NCBI GenBank assembly: GCA_035629775.1
Contig: DASPHG010000006.1
Location: forward strand, 1 to 64,000
From: DASPHG01 sp035629775
GTDB lineage: Bacteria; Actinomycetota; Thermoleophilia; Solirubrobacterales; Thermoleophilaceae
Direction of reading: 5' to 3'
DNA: 64,000 nt
The notes beneath the pieces are model-generated. The model searched no databases and was not told the origin of the DNA. It was given only the letters and a program-made list of their open reading frames with translations. Position numbers and translations under genes: made by a program. This document shows, piece by piece, positions 63,504 through 64,000 of the stretch. How positions within the stretch are numbered: position 1 is the stretch's first letter; the number at the start of each line of letters is the position of its first letter.

Positions 63504-64000
63504 GCGGGGGTCGCGGTCCGCTGAGCGGCCGCGATCAGGTCGCGGACGGCCTGCTCGTCGCCACGACGCAGGAGCTCGACCGGGTCGGGGTCGCCGTTCA
63601 CGATGCCCTCGAAGAACTCCTTGCGGTCCTGGTAGGTCGGCAGGCTGCCCTTGGCCCATCCGCGCGCCTCGTTCAGCAGCTCGGCCAACCGCGCGTACGG
63701 CTCACCGTAGGCCTCGCCGATCTCGCGCTTCAGCCGCTTTGCGAGCGCGGGGCTGGCGCCCGCGGTCGAGATCGCGATCGCCAGCGGGCCGGTGCGGTGG
63801 ATGGCCGGCAGGATGAAGTTGCAGAGCGGCGGCACGTCCACCACGTTCACCAGCATGGCGCGCCGCTCCGCGTCCTCGAAGACGCGGATGTTCACGTCGG
63901 TGTCGCTCGTGGCGGCGATCGCGATGAACGTGGCCTCGAGGTCGCCCGTCTCGTATTCGCGCTGCTCCCACCGGATCGAGCCCTCGGCGGCGAGCTCGCG
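63500..64000 (-). CDS. Precorrin-2 dehydrogenase / sirohydrochlorin ferrochelatase (Met8/CysG N-terminal type), 5' end missing
   Basis: At least 166 residues; the frame runs off the right edge. ATFIAIAATSDTDVNIRVFEDAERRAMLVNVVDVPPLCNFILPAIHRTGPLAIAISTAGASPALAKRLKREIG (in parts) is the SirC/CysG pattern: NAD-binding half and the C-terminal dimerisation helix (YQDRKEFFEGIVNGDP). It oxidises precorrin-2 and may insert iron to give sirohaem. It complements the cobA-hemD fusion at 54.6-56.1 kb. Confidence 0.9.
   Translation of the reverse strand, partial: RELAAEGSIRWEQREYETGDLEATFIAIAATSDTDVNIRVFEDAERRAMLVNVVDVPPLCNFILPAIHRTGPLAIAISTAGASPALAKRLKREIGEAYGEPYARLAELLNEARGWAKGSLPTYQDRKEFFEGIVNGDPDPVELLRRGDEQAVRDLIAAAQRTATPA

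Noticed and set aside
1..64000. CRISPR array, insertion sequence, prophage or rRNA
   Set aside because: No regularly spaced repeats, transposase or integrase genes, phage structural genes or rRNA sequence were seen on either strand.

Overview
The window is GC-rich (roughly 70% by eye) and almost fully coding, with no gene-free gap above 300 bases. Many neighbouring genes share 1-4 nt stop/start overlaps. The content points to an actinobacterium, most likely class Thermoleophilia (Solirubrobacterales/Gaiellales-like). This placement is my inference from a Mycobacterium-type bifunctional dCTP deaminase, a class E-like sortase, a menaquinone-type methyltransferase, a split b6-type cytochrome b, and abundant GTG/TTG starts with leaderless-looking promoters. 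No phage, insertion sequence or CRISPR array was seen. The window is chromosomal core plus cell-envelope genes.

Layout. 1-5.4 kb: end of hemL, a small HepS-like gene, a Rieske/cytochrome b/cytochrome c complex, menG and a polyprenyl diphosphate synthase, i.e. respiratory complex plus quinone supply. 5.4-8.8 kb: zinc-ribbon-like protein, dcd, tatA, tatC, a membrane-anchored helical protein, a STAS protein and tRNA-Lys(CTT). 8.8-15.5 kb: O-methyltransferase, class IV aminotransferase, then a nucleotide-sugar cluster (2-epimerase, 6-dehydrogenase, Gfo/Idh oxidoreductase, hexapeptide acyltransferase) and two membrane proteins. 15.5-20.1 kb, minus strand: rpsF-ssb-rpsR-rplI-dnaB-purA. 20.1-27.8 kb, minus: two-component system, HtrA-like protease, inositol-phosphatase-like protein, degenerate anti-sigma-like protein, TreT and OtsA. 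27.9-46.3 kb: mostly envelope genes: M28-like pseudo-peptidase, sugar transferase, sortase, FlgM-like peptide, ThiL, flippase-like protein, membrane glycosyltransferases, PBP1A-like enzyme, MscS, CPBP protease, L,D-transpeptidase, PyrE, a prepilin, CsoR with its own operator, two divergent coiled-coil lipoprotein genes, and tRNA-Arg(CCT) with a duplicated 3' end. 46.3-53.1 kb: secreted nuclease, GalT, GNAT, thioredoxin-like lipoprotein and a large SF2 helicase with a structured leader. 53.1-64 kb, minus: a haem/siroheme/cytochrome c maturation/Moco group (partial precorrin-2 dehydrogenase, moaC, mogA/moaB, ccmABCD, hemA, hemC, cobA-hemD, SAM hydrolase, birA), interrupted by one opposite-strand secreted protein gene.

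How it fits together. HemL, HemA, HemC and HemD make tetrapyrrole, the Ccm proteins move haem to the outside, the Rieske/b/c complex uses it, Tat exports the Rieske protein, and MenG with the polyprenyl synthase supply the quinone. The most unusual signals are three conserved genes (menG, hemC, moaC) whose N-termini by homology begin at non-canonical codons (GTA, CTG, ATA), each overlapping the upstream stop codon by 4 nt. Others are ten genes with a -10-like hexamer 6-9 nt before the start codon, a HepS-like subunit candidate, a self-overlapping CsoR operator, and a 36-bp duplication of a tRNA 3' end.
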